A stretch of DNA of 64,000 nucleotides from Acholoe squamosa (lineage: Eukaryota > Annelida > Polychaeta > Phyllodocida > Polynoidae): NCBI GenBank assembly GCA_949317995.1, contig OX439050.1:48609777-48673776 (forward strand), in the 5' to 3' direction. The position numbers and the translations under genes are program-made. Below are positions 53,356-64,000 of this stretch, one piece after another. A model generated the notes under the pieces. It saw nothing but the letters and a program-made list of their open reading frames with translations, was not told the DNA's origin and did not search any database. The first letter of the stretch is position 1, and every line of letters starts with the position of its first letter.

Positions 53356-53386
53356 AGATATTGACTAGATAACAAGGAAATCCTGT
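53326..53386. repeat. Perfect palindrome, 30-bp arms, 1-bp centre
   Basis: The left arm 53326-53355 (starts ACAGGATTTCCTTGTTATCT) is exactly complementary to 53357-53386, with a single A between. A long spacer-less palindrome like this is unusual because replication tends to destroy it. Confidence 0.95.
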
Positions 53387-54076
53387 AAACTCCTGTAACT
53401 CTGTAGAATTATTCTACCGAGTTACACCAGATTTGAAACTACGGAGATTCATTGCAAAATTAAACGGTGAATCTGTCTATTCAACAGAATATCGGACGCT
53501 CATTGATTCACTTCCCACTGTACCCCCAGCATTTATATGAGACAGGCGCTTATTTGAATGCTTCTTTCAGTGCTTAGGAGTAATTATAACACCCCTACAC
53601 CCATGAGAGTCAACATGCCAAACCCCCAGTGACATAGAAGTACATGGTCTGAAATCACAGAAGGTGTGCAAATGGGAATTTTGGTGAAAGTCAGCCCCCT
53701 ACACTTAGGATTTTGATTTTTCCCCAATTTCTTTTGGGTCATATTTTTGGGCTCAATGAGTTCTTGATGTTATATATGGGTTTTAGTGGTCCAATATCAA
53801 TATTCTGTACATGTATCCAGGTTCAAAATTTGCATCATGTGCCCCCCATAACTTCGTTCAACTTTAATCTTATCTATCGTTCAGATCAAATTTGAAACTA
53901 AACATATGCCAAAGTCCCACTGCTGTATATCATATCTATCGATTCTTTTAGGACGAGATCTATATAACGCCCACTTTTCATCCCCAAACTTTCAGTCTAT
54001 ATCTTAATTTCTATCTTTTAGGATTTATGCCCAATCATTGAATCACCAAATTTCTTTGTCCCCCAATATTAAATCT

Positions 54077-54078
<2 letters not shown>

Positions 54079-54142
<64 letters not shown>
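54079..54142. repeat. (CT)n microsatellite
   Basis: About 31 uninterrupted CT units. Confidence 0.95.
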
Positions 54143-54145
<3 letters not shown>

Positions 54146-54289
54146 CTTTTAGGATGGGGTCATTTCCCCCCCCCCCATTGAAACTCAATATGCTAATCTC
54201 CCATAAGTGCCAGCGCTGGGATTATGGATGCACAGGAATGAGGGAGTGGTCTTTATTTAACGGAGGGGGGGGGATTTCCCTTCCCCCAT

Positions 54290-54645
54290 GCCGCGTCTCA
54301 CATTTACGCCTGCATCTCACATTTAGGCCTTCCTCAGACCCTGCATCTCACTCCGACACCCTCCCCCCACCCTGCGTCTCACTTTTTCGCCTTCTGCAGA
54401 CCCTTTGTCTCACTCCAACACCCTCGCTCCCCACCCCGGGTCTCACTTTTTCGCTGTCCGCAGATCCTGCGTCTCACTCCGATACCCTCCCCCCACCCCG
54501 AGTCTCCCTTTTTTTACTTCCACAGATCCTGCATCTCACTATGATACTCTGTCCCAAACCCCGCGTCTCACTTTTTCGCCTTCCACAGATCCTGCATCTC
54601 ACTCCGACACCCTGCCCCCACCTTGTGGGGGGGGGGAGGGTGTCG
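54290..54645. repeat. 63-bp minisatellite, C-rich
   Basis: About five units of roughly 62-65 bp (CTGCGTCTCACTTTTTCGCC ... CTCCGACACCCTCCCCCC). The array ends in a hairpin at about 54603-54645 (CCGACACCCT ... AGGGTGTCGG). ORFs across it are repeat artefacts. Confidence 0.85.
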
Positions 54646-54954
54646 GAAATGTCAGAGATGTTGTCATGGCTACCAATATTAACAAACAAAGTTATTTTGG
54701 CCCTAAAACGTTCTTTTTCCATTTCAAATATGGAATCTTTTCAATGGAAATGGAACTTACAAAATAGATTCACTGCATTCCCCATCGAAAAATACCACAA
54801 ATCAATTTTTGTTTAATTTTTCACTAGTTTAGCGCTGTGGGGCCCCTGGTGGCCAAACACTCTACTAAAAATTATGATTCTCCCATGAAGGGGAGGGGGG
54901 GAGTAAACTGAAAAACCACAATCCACACACTCTCAAGCCTATAGTAACCTTTGT

Positions 54955-55076
54955 ATGTACAGTGACAAGACACTAAAAAGCACTAGATGCTTCTGCTTTG
55001 TAAGCCTTAGCAGTTTTTTCGAGTCCTCCGTTTAACCATTTATGAGCAAACGATAGAACTTGTTGACTCTCCCAAG
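54955..55076 (+). repeat. Inverted segment pair C, left copy
   Basis: About 120 bp similar to the reverse complement of 60978-61100 (shared words GACAAGACACTAAAAAG, TGCTTCTGCTTTGTA, TTTAACCATTTATG, CTCTCCCAAGG). Confidence 0.8.
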
Positions 55077-55194
55077 GGGGATGAAGTCTTAGAAAGTGTC
55101 AAGGTTGGTTTAGCTAAGACTGTGAATAGAAAAACAGCTATTACCTATACCTTATGCCAAATAATTCAATTAGCAATTTTTCTGGTCTTTGCAG

Positions 55195-57040
55195 GTTGAT
55201 ACCTCGCATCTGGGACTCAGTGAGACGTAACGTCATAACCCTGCAAGAGCAGACACACGTAATTGACCAAGTTATGGCGTCCGTCAGTGGCTTAAACCTG
55301 AATGGTAAACCCTCGAAAGGGAGAGAGAAGAAAGACAAAAACTCTAAGGCGAAAAAGACAAAAAAAGCCAAGCAAAGACCATCAAATCAGTGATGATGAA
55401 TGCGAAGACAAAAAAGCTGGTGAATCAAGACCCGACAAAAAAGGTTCTGAGAAAACTGGCAAATCTGGCAGACAAAGCAGATCAGCTAGTAAGAGCAAGT
55501 CACACAGTAAGAGCCAAACACCTGATAAAGGCAAGTCTTGCAGTAAAACCAAGTCACCCAGTAAGGGCAGACCTCGCAATAAGACAAAGTCACCCAGTAA
55601 GGGTAGATCTTGAAGTAAGACTCAATCTCCTGTTAAAGGCAAATCTTGAAGTAAGAGCAGAGGAAGGTCCCACACTAGAAGCCAATCTAGAAGTGGAGGT
55701 AGACCTCGCAGTCACAGTAGATCTTACAGTTGGGGAAGATCTCACAGCCGGGGTAGGCCTAGACTGAGTATCGTCTGTGTTACGGGTGGGCCGTCCACAG
55801 ACTGATGGCGATCCATTGGAATAAACAGGGTTTCAATAAATGTTGCCCTACAACTGTTATCCTAAATACCTGGCTATTTCTTGGTGACCATTCAATAAAC
55901 AACAACATACTTGTCTGACAAGGGATGTCACCAGCAGATCGATGAAAAGCTAGTATTTCCGATATTTGTGGTAGATATTAAACTGCTGGTCTTCTCAGCA
56001 GAGCAACATGGCGCTTATGACGCTCTGCGCTTGCTCCAGCCAGAGGGAGCAGAGGGAGCATTTAGTTCTTATTCCATGCATAGCGACCAGAATCGCAGAT
56101 TGCCGCCGTACTGAACGCAGCCAATTTAGGACTCGTTATAAAGAGGAAAGACCCTTAGTAAGTATAAATTGTGTTAGAAATAGATGAATTTAATATATAG
56201 AAGTGGAAATAGGAAAGAAATTGCCGAAAATGGGTCGAAATTGCCGAAACAAGGCCAAAAACGAATCTGACAGTTTATCATAGTAACAAATACACTACTG
56301 GGTAACATTTGATTCTTGGCAAAAGTTTTAGGCCCCCCCCTCCGTTTTCCTCATTTTCTGACCCCAGAGCTGTAAATTTCGGCCCCCCCCCTCCGTTTTC
56401 CTCATTTTCTGACCCCAGAGCAGTAAATTTTTAGCCCCCCTACGTTTTCCTCGTTTTCTGACCCCAGAGCTGTAAATTTAACCCCCCCTACATTTCCCTC
56501 ATTGTCTGACCCCAGAGTTGTAAATTGTTAGCCTCCCCCCTCCATTTTCCTCATTTTCTGACCCCAGAGCTGTAAATTTTAGCCCCCCTACATTTCCCTC
56601 ATTGTCTGTCCCCAGAGGTGTGTAAGTTTTTCTATTAATGAATATGGTCTATTCCATAGCAGATCACAAAGCCGTAGATCAAGGTCTCACGAGAGAAGAC
56701 ATAAGAAGTGGAATCACAGTCCTGCAGTCACTAACCAAAGTCTTAGAAGAGCAAGAAGAGCAAAGCCAAAAAACGTAAATGCTCCTCTTCTTCCGACTCT
56801 ACTACCACTGATGATTATGGGCATGAAGACAATAGCTCAGGTTCAAAATCCTGCTCTGATGAAGACAAAAAGAGTAAGTAGAAGAAAAAAGCACCAGACT
56901 TTAAGAAGAAAAAATCTGCAGCCTTCGCTGAGGCAGCTCAGACAGCTATTGACAAAACAGATGGCCCCAAAAAGTCTCAGAAAAAGTCTTTGGCAATGTT
57001 GGTCGAGAGACTAATACTTACATCTACGGTTACCCTCTAC
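55195..57040 (+). pseudogene. Decayed gene for an RS-repeat (SR-like) protein
   Basis: After a good acceptor (TCTGGTCTTTGCAG, ending 55194) a frame encodes IPRIWDSVRRNVITLQEQTH and a Lys-rich part. After a frame change near 55380 comes an acidic/basic stretch and many Ser-Lys/Arg-Ser units (SKSHSKSQ, SPSKGRP), like the RS domain of splicing factors. Two TGA codons interrupt it (near 55611 and 55647), each in a TCTTGAAGTAAG context that reads as TCTCGAAGTAAG before CpG decay. AATAAA occurs at about 55819 and 55834. A second RS/Lys-rich part (SRSQSRRSRSHERRHKKW, later KKRKCSSSSDS and AAFAEAAQTAIDKTD) lies at 56660-57030, beyond a minisatellite and again with frame changes. A host gene, a retrocopy or a transposon ORF are all possible. 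Confidence 0.4.
56329..56630. repeat. 45-60-bp minisatellite within the RS-like remnant
   Basis: Six units built on CTCATTTTCTGACCCCAGAG plus GTAAATTT and a variable run of C. It separates the two coding-like parts of the remnant. Confidence 0.85.
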
Positions 57041-57142
57041 TATTAGATGACATCATCGCTTGGCGCCAGTTCGTAGCATGCGGAGAGTGAATCATACTGA
57101 AAAATAAAAGCACACAGGAAAACATACCTTATACTTAGTCAT

Positions 57143-57206
57143 GTCATTATTTTATAGATTACTGCACTGTCATTATTTTATAGATTACTGCACCTGCAGT
57201 AATCTA
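57143..57206. repeat. 26-bp tandem pair plus small palindrome
   Basis: TGTCATTATTTTATAGATTA(CTGCAC) occurs twice in a row. The second copy runs into TAGATTACTGCA-CC-TGCAGTAATCTA, a 12-bp-arm palindrome. Confidence 0.85.
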
Positions 57207-57259
57207 TTCATCATAGGGAGGATGGGAGGGCCTGTGTACTCTGCAACACTGCTGGTGTT

Positions 57260-57364
57260 GCCTCACAGAACAACAATTAATCTTTACACTTACAAGTAAG
57301 TACTCAATTAATTTTATATTCTGCTCGGAAACACCAGAGGGCAGTTGCAGTCTAGCACACAGGG
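57260..57364 (+). repeat. Inverted segment pair A, left copy
   Basis: About 105 bp similar to the reverse complement of 62229-62332 (shared words CACTTACAAGTAAGTACTC, TTTTATATTCTG, GCAGTTGCAGTCTAGCACAC). The pair faces inward across 5 kb. Confidence 0.85.
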
Positions 57365-60300
57365 GACTTCAAAGTTCAGTAGATTCACTGTCTGATCAAA
57401 TGACACATCATACTGTGACTTTGGATTTTATCTAGATACTTCTCTAATTATCCCAGCTCCCTCTCACAACTGTAACTTTGCACATAAATTTATGTCAAGA
57501 TATATAAATTTATGAGTCCAACAGTTGTCAGATCATGACAAATGTGATAACATTTGTAGTAGCCAACAAAAAGTATTCTAGTATGGCCGTACCTCACACA
57601 TAAATTTACAGGAACGTATAAACTCATTAACTGATGGTCTCAGATCAAGTGTAAATCTGTAGTAGTGACCAATACAAACAAGTATGATAAGAACTTACAA
57701 TCTGTATAACATACAGCAATTATTCTTTATACAATTTACAACTCATATATGGTTGCTTGGGCAAAATAAGCAATCATGACTGCTAACCAATCTTTATATA
57801 GAAAAGTTGTGCTAGAGTAGTAGTTAAGCCTCCTAGTATATGTAAGCATACTGACCAGCATAAATGTTATGTGGTCATAGGCACGAAAACAAGTTATTCA
57901 ACAGTTGCAGCTCTGACAAGTACCTATGTTGTGCAATATAAACAGTTAGCTCCTAGATGTGTGGATAAATCTCCCACTACTATTCAACATATACAGCTGT
58001 AAATGCTATACAGGCTGCACACTTATATTTTACAAGATAAGCAGCTATGACTGCTATCCTTGTAAGGTACAAACCCAAATTGCACAATATAGGTAGCCAT
58101 GATTTTAAACATGTATTGTATAAATAGGTGATGAATGGTTTTATTTTTTACTAAGCTGCTAGACTCAGCGACCACATTTGCAATGTAGGCAGCAGCATCT
58201 ACATTTATAATGTAAGCTGAACAGTTTGACACAAAGTGTTGGCAATAGTTTACATCCACCAAACAGCTTTGACTTTTTATCTTTAATGGTCTATCAAACA
58301 TGTTTCTGACACAAACAAGACAGCACGTATGGTATGGCAAACTCCCTTAATATGGATAGACAAAAGGGGTATAGGCACCTTGGTACAGCATAGTCAGCTA
58401 AGACTGCTACTCCTTCTAAAGTAAAAAAGCATAAAGCACGATCATAGTAAATCCAAGTAGCCCTGTAAATTACCTAACCCTTACGTGCCCAGAATACCAA
58501 AAAATGTTTAAGATACCATCAGAGGTTTAATAATCATCAGATTAGGATGATTTTAATGTCAGCAGACTCGTTATATCAATAGCTTTCCGAAGATACCGAA
58601 TTTGCTAGGATGCATTGATCATTTAATAAATAGTAGGTCCAATTGGAGAAAATAACGAATTTAAAATAGCTTAAAATACATGAAAGGTGCACTCTCTGGC
58701 CATGATAAATAAAGGAAAAATGCAGAAGAAATCACTAAAATATCAAAATTATTAATCATAAATACCAAAAATAGTGATAAAATAAATTTTACATGATTTC
58801 TTCTAAGGGGTTTGATTATAGTACTGTTTTCCTTTAATTTCCAGCAGAATAGCCTTATTTGAAATGTCAAAATAACACTTTCTGAATTGAAACTAGCCTT
58901 TTCCCAACCATAAGATACGAATCCCGACATTCTGGGCATTTCCATCCAAATCAGCCAATTTCAATGTATTGGGCCATCACCATCCCTTATTGATTCATAT
59001 GAAGTTCTAACATATGTTTTATATTACATTTTCTGATACCTATTCTACTGTTCTTTCTGTTACTATTTGAATGAACAATTTATTTTCAAAATCATATAGG
59101 CAAAAACCTGTACGTTGTCAGGTCTGTTTAATAAATCAGCATTCTCAAAATAATTCTGGGCACGAAAGGGCTAATGTATTTAGGTAAATGCTTTAAGTAC
59201 ACTTTGTATAATAACAGTAGCTATGTGCTACGCTGACCCTAAATTTCTTTGTTCTAACATGAGCAGTTCAGGCTGCAACACAACAGTACAAACAGCACAG
59301 AGGTACCACACAAGCATTTATGACTGCTAGACTTTTAAGATATTTATGTAAGATCATAAACCCCATGGACCTTTTATAAGAAACCGCTATGTGCTTGACT
59401 TGAGCATCTTTGACTGCATTGCATAAGCAGTAATAACTGCTATGTGGGCATGCATAATGTACCGATTTAAACCGTTGTATATCATAAGCAACTGGCCAAT
59501 TGTGGTATGGTTATATACTTGAAAGTGTAGTAGCTAAACATGTTGTACGACATAAGCAGCTATGACTGCTGGATAAGTAAGTTAAATCCATGCGTTGTAC
59601 AACTTAGCACACTTATAATGTATACAAAACCATCTAGCTATATAATGTGAGCTTCAGCTGGTGTAGGGAACAGCGACCACATTTACTATGTAGTGAAGTG
59701 GTTTCTACATTTATAATGTAAATAAAACAGCTTACAATCTTCACATGATGTACAACATATCCACTAATACTATACCACTATAGTGTAACATAGTAACCTT
59801 TTGTACCACACCATACCCTGTCCTTTGTGTAGTGTCATGGTAGCTTCAAGCTGTGACTACTATGCAAGTAAGGCGGGCTACACATATGTCGTCCATTATG
59901 TGCAGCAATTTCTTCAGGAAATTTTTACCCCCTGTCTAAAGTCATTTGTCTTGTTTGTCTGTTAAATTTACATTTTTGTGAAGTCATTACTTCTATTAGT
60001 GTGGTATGTACACATATTTCACAACATAGCCAAACTAGGACTTATTGTACAATAGACATATAGTGTAAGCAGTTTAATTTTGCTATACTATAGTGTTTAA
60101 TCAAGTTTGCAACCTACTTATACTGCATAGTTTTGGGTATAAGGTATGGGTATTGTGATTTCACAAATCACTACCTCTACCCTTGAGTCTAGACACCTTG
60201 ATTAACATTTCTGCCCTCATTCTGGATGTAAGTCAAGGATCTCTATCATTTCCCATAAATGATAGAGTTCAGCTCACAACTTTGTACAAAGAAGTTTTTG

Positions 60301-60977
60301 GGATAATGTATAGGTAATAGCTGTATTCCTATTCACAGTTTTTAGCTAAAACCACCTTGTCACTTCTGTTAAAAAACAGCTAAACTGCTCTATTGTGTGA
60401 ATAATACATAACTTTAACAAATTAAGCTGTTTGCTTAACAAAGTAATGTGCACCAGTTTTGCAATCTAGACTGCTAGATTATTAGTCAGAGTAGTAACTG
60501 ACTGCTTTTAACAGAACAAATGAATTGCCAAGTAAGTTAGAAAAGGCATATTGGTCAATATAAGCAGCAGTGACTTAATTGTGTATTACAAACACAAGCA
60601 GCAAGCCTTTTTTACCAATAGACTATTACTGCTGACCAGGTATAAACCTCTAAGGTCTAAGTTTCATAGACCAGATGTACAAAATAAGCAACTCAAACTG
60701 TTACACAAACAGTTTACATGTGCATTTTAGGACATCAGCTATCACAGCTATTAACACAAGGGTCAGTTACCTTCCCACACAAGTACTAATCTTCACATTT
60801 TCATACTTGTTTTCATATGCAAATTTAAAGAATTTAGGCACAATTGTTGGTTTTTTGGTGTTTTAGATTAACAACCAAAAAAGGTGTATCCGAAGAAATT
60901 TCCAGTATAGGTAATGCTGTTTTTCTATTCAGAGTCTTAGCTAAATCCAACATTGACACTTTCTAAGACTTCAACCT
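57365..60977. other. Non-coding, with dispersed AAGCAGCTATGACTGCT words
   Basis: No gene is supported. Variants of AAGCAGCTATGACTGCT recur at about 57768, 58032, 58390 and 59550. The phrase GCGACCACATTT...CTACATTTATAATGTAA recurs at 58167-58215 and 59668-59715. These point to old internal duplications. A piggyBac-like MITE lies inside (58474-59174). Confidence 0.45.
58474..59174. mobile_element. piggyBac-like MITE, about 693 bp, CTAA duplication
   Basis: Terminal inverted repeats CCCTTACGTGCCCAGAAT (from 58478) and ATTCTGGGCACGAAAGGG (to 59170), flanked by CTAA on both sides (58474-58477, 59171-59174). One mismatch in the arms. The interior is AT-rich without a meaningful ORF. CTAA would be a variant of the usual TTAA target. 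Confidence 0.75.
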
Positions 60978-61100
60978 CCTTGGGAGAGTCACAAGTTTTA
61001 TTGTTTGCCCATAAATGGTTAAACAGTGAACTCGGAATAACTGCTAAGGCCTACAAAGCAGAAGCACCTAGTACTTTTTAGTGTCTTGTCAATGTACACT
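60978..61100 (-). repeat. Inverted segment pair C, right copy
   Basis: Reverse-complement partner of 54955-55076, diverged by roughly a tenth. Confidence 0.8.
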
Positions 61101-61738
61101 CCCTCTATAAGTCGAAGACCACAAGGCTGTAAATCCAACCTCAGGTCTGGAATTGTCACTTGGAGGCAACTGTTAAATTAATAACAGAGGTATCTGTGCC
61201 GTTTGCCAAAGCCTTTTATTGTGTAAGTAACCTTCCTGTACACTATCAGTGATTTCTATCATCCAGCTTGGCATGATAAGAAATATGAATAACTGCCTGA
61301 ATTTCATAAGAAAGCATAGCAGAGTCCAATCTTGCCCCTTGGCCTAAAGGTTAAGACATTTATGTACTGGGCTTAGAGAAGTTTTCAAATATCTTAAGAT
61401 TGAGACCCCCAGCAAGCTGGTTTGATCAACTACCTGAATTCCATAAGGAAGCCTAGTAGTGACATTACAATCTATTTGATAAGAGAAACCTTCTCAGTGG
61501 AACTAGAGGGACTCACCTTAGTAGATGTGTCACTATAGTGACAGCATCTGCCTCTGTTCAAGTTAGTTTAACTTAATATCACTCACAACTTCATAAGTGA
61601 AAGTAGCTGAATGGCCATAAAATTAATTAAACAGAACATCAACATGTGATAGACAACACTAAACTTCTATTAAAAGATAAATACATGTATATCCAGCCTC
61701 AGAATAACTAAGAATGCTTTGATTCATAGACTCTCAGC

Positions 61739-62235
61739 TCGACGCGCGTCCCGCATGGGCGTGGCCATCTTGTTTGCCGGAAATCAGTTCTAGAGGTGAC
61801 CTGGAAGGTCGTAAAAGTGCCGGCAAACGGTTCTAACCTTTGTTGATGTCGTAAAAATATAATTTATTTAAAATTTGTCAAAAACAAGTTGAAACTCATC
61901 AATCCATTGATATCTAAGGTATTTGGTCGTCAATGACGAAAATAAATTTCTTCTGGACCCTCGCTTGACGAGTAGAAGACAGTTGAAACACCATTTATGA
62001 TTCCAGTCTGAGCAATAATGAGGGCAATGCCCGCATCGAGTCAGACAAATTTTTGCTCTAACCATCAATATGACAAAAAAAGGTGTATCAACTCACCATA
62101 CTGGCGGCTGCAAGGTTTGATTTTTTAAATGGAAAACGTTAATTTAACTCACCATTAGTCGTCAGTAGAGCTACAAACTTCTTCCTTGCGCATGCGTGTC
62201 AGAAATGGCGCCAAGCGATGACATCGTCTCCTGTG
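61739..62235 (-). promoter_or_regulatory. Possible CpG-type promoter region
   Basis: Two CpG-richer patches. 61739-61780 has CGACGCGCGTCCCGCATGGG and GTGGCCATCTTG (YY1-like). 62188-62215 has TTGCGCATGCGTG (NRF-1-like) and TGGCGCCAAG. On the minus strand the latter is followed by a purine-rich leader and TAATG|GTGAGTT, a donor-like site at about 62154-62148, as for a first exon. No coding exon downstream was recognised. Confidence 0.25.
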
Positions 62236-62332
62236 TGCTAGACTGCAACTGCCTCCTAGTGTTTCCAATCAGAATATAAAATAATCGAGTACTTACTTGT
62301 AAGTGTGAAGATTTATTGTTGTTCTGCGAGGC
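62229..62332 (-). repeat. Inverted segment pair A, right copy
   Basis: Partner of 57260-57364. A further shared word (GATGACATC-TCGCTTGGCGCC) lies next to it at 62200-62225 and, inverted, at 57046-57068. Confidence 0.85.
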
Positions 62333-62399
62333 CTCCAATCTGAGGAGGGGGTGATTTTGGGAAACCTTTGCTTTTATCATGGGGTCTTGGTTGTTTCTC

Positions 62400-63075
62400 C
62401 CCTCCTCTAGGATTTGGGAGCCTGGTCCCCCTGTCCCCCCTTTTTCTACATTACACCCCTGTGTAAAGTATTTTACATACTTAGTAATGATGAGATATCA
62501 GAAAAGATGAAAGATGCAGTGACTATTTCTGAATGGTGAGGGAATGGGGAAAAATCAAGCTGTTTCATTTCACAGTTGTTTTATTTACCGAATAAACATT
62601 CCAGGTGTAGTTGTGACAGAGAAAATCAAATCTATTATTCCTGACAGACTGAAACGAAAGAAACTGGGTCTCCACAGATGAAAGGAATTATGTACAATTA
62701 TTTCATTATTCACAGAAATAAATAGATAGATAGATAAATAGAATCAATAAATACTATATAAGCCTTTCTCAGCCCTTATTGTTAGGGTACCATGAGAACC
62801 ATCAAAGTTATGATATCCCTGATAGATTGGTAGGTATGATATAAGACCGACAGTACACTGGGAATCTTTAACCCACTTTTGCCATACATTTACTACACAA
62901 AAGTCGGCCGAATAGCCCCAATGGACTATTGGAATAAGGCTTTATAAACTAATAATGCTACAAGAGTGTTCTAAGAGTATGTCTGTGTTTAAGGATCACA
63001 CCACCAGATAGAGGTCCAATATCACAAAGTATGGTTTTACAACTGAGCAAAAGTGTACTTATATCTATTACTTCC
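62400..63075. other. No gene seen
   Basis: AT-rich sequence with a short (TAGA)n-like run near 62710-62735. Confidence 0.4.
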
Positions 63076-63079
63076 CAGC

Positions 63080-63420
63080 GAGCGACATTGAATCAACGTT
63101 GACAACTGGTTGAAATGTGTTATTAATGTTGAGCAACTTGGTTTTTTAAAACCTCTTAAATGATGCTATATCGATTTTGTTACCTGGCACCTATTTCAAG
63201 AACTTATCAATAGTAGACACATAAATGTTAAAAAATTGTGCTCCATTTAACATTGGCTCAACGTTCATTTTGTCATTATTGAATCAAAACTGTTGAATCA
63301 ATGCTGATATGTCAACATTGAATCAATGAACAACCGTCAACGTTGTTTAAAGTTATAACAACAATATCAAATCAACATAGAGCACATAATGTTGAAGCAG
63401 TATTGATGTATAGAAAAAAA
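63080..63420. repeat. Degenerate ATTGAATCAACGTTGA repeat
   Basis: Self-complementary words such as TTGAATCAACGTTGA, TCAACATTGAATCAATG and GTCAACGTTG recur in both orientations over 0.3 kb. This suggests the interior of a palindromic DNA element. Confidence 0.6.
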
Positions 63421-63504
63421 GTGATTAATGACAGATGACTTTATTATAGTATTATACCATATTTTGACCTTCCATCAATTGTTGATATGCAAACATCATC
63501 TACA

Positions 63505-63530
63505 TTAACCCTTAGGTGCCCAAGCGCGCT
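63505..63530. mobile_element. Left end of a third piggyBac-like element (open at right)
   Basis: TTAA followed by CCCTTAGGTGCCCAAG closely resembles the terminus of the 58474-59174 element (CCCTTACGTGCCCAGA). No matching right end is seen before the window ends, so it is a partial element or a lone end. Confidence 0.4.
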
Positions 63531-64000
63531 TAAATGCGCGGTTTTGGGCTTAAATACATGCATGTTGAAGCAAATTGTCATCCAGGAACTTCTATTGGTC
63601 CAATATGCAAAGTTATACCCTCTTTAGAACGGTCATAACCCCCTTATTCCAATAAGACCATCCATTTGACTGTATCTCCATTACCTCAGACACAGTGAGT
63701 CAAAAACTGAAAATTAGTTGTCATATATGTGACCGGAACAGAATCCCTCAAGGAGAAAAGATCGAGTATGATAGGAAGGTGATGCTGGATCATAATATGT
63801 CCCCTATTACCACACCTTTGATAGACTTGCCAACCTTACAACTATTCTATTCATACAAATTGTTCATATCAATGAAAATGATTTCATGAACTGTGACCAA
63901 GACATTTGGACCTGGTAGTGCACCCTGGCAGAACTAGTTGAATACATTGTAGTTATGCAAATCTTATACTTAATGAGATTTGAGCAGCACAACTCTAAAG

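Noticed and set aside
54154-54816. 220-codon plus-strand ORF
   Set aside because: It is the translation of a 63-bp C-rich minisatellite. The frame stays open because of the repeat, and no protein-like composition is seen outside it.

Overview
The window looks like repeat-rich nuclear DNA from an animal, probably an invertebrate. It is AT-rich, has GT-AG introns, several retrotransposon classes, MITE-like elements, minisatellites and microsatellites, and no bacterial-type operons. The species cannot be named from the sequence. I see no intact ordinary host gene. Almost all recognisable coding sequence belongs to mobile elements or decayed genes.

Layout. (1) 0.6-9.8 kb: a decayed, 5'-truncated, env-bearing LTR-retroelement remnant on the minus strand. 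It holds the end of an integrase, small accessory-like ORFs and an Env resembling errantivirus/baculovirus F fusion proteins. Its 3' part is tandemly duplicated (about 1.64 kb x2). A plus-strand TATA box and a possible two-exon secreted peptide lie at 1.72-2.13 kb. (2) 10.9-11.0 kb: two TA microsatellites around a perfect hairpin. (3) 11.2-14.7 kb and 33.9-35.7 kb: the two halves of a broken multi-exon gene, probably transposon-derived (motif HGKGPCDG), with several stops and frameshifts. (4) 14.72-33.68 kb: a near-complete minus-strand LINE of about 5.5 kb (SGNH-esterase ORF1, endonuclease-RT ORF2) inserted into that gene. It is flanked by a 227-bp target duplication, far longer than usual. 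(5) 17.55-31.04 kb: a 13.5-kb Ty3/gypsy element inserted into ORF2 of the LINE. Its two 418-bp LTRs look identical, its target duplication is 4 bp (GACT), and it has an intact gag, an intact pol and a third, unrecognised 1229-codon ORF with zinc-finger-like and coiled-coil regions. (6) 35.7-64 kb: mostly non-coding. It contains minisatellites, hairpins, a cluster of an 18-19-bp box with satellite-like monomers (45.8-48.7 kb), a 716-bp tandem duplication, piggyBac-like MITEs with TTAA or CTAA duplications, a decayed RS-repeat gene (55.2-57.0 kb), and inverted segment pairs.

How it fits together. The centre is a three-level nest: the Ty3/gypsy element inside a LINE inside an old transposase-like gene. 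The order is readable because the LTRs are identical, the LINE target duplications differ at 2 of 227 positions, and the outermost gene is heavily mutated. The Ty3/gypsy element looks structurally competent. Its Gag would form the particle, Pol supplies protease, RT, RNase H and integrase, and the role of ORF3 is unknown. ORF3 is the strongest candidate here for an undescribed function. It sits where env would be, but it has no membrane segments and looks like a nuclear, DNA-binding or structural protein.
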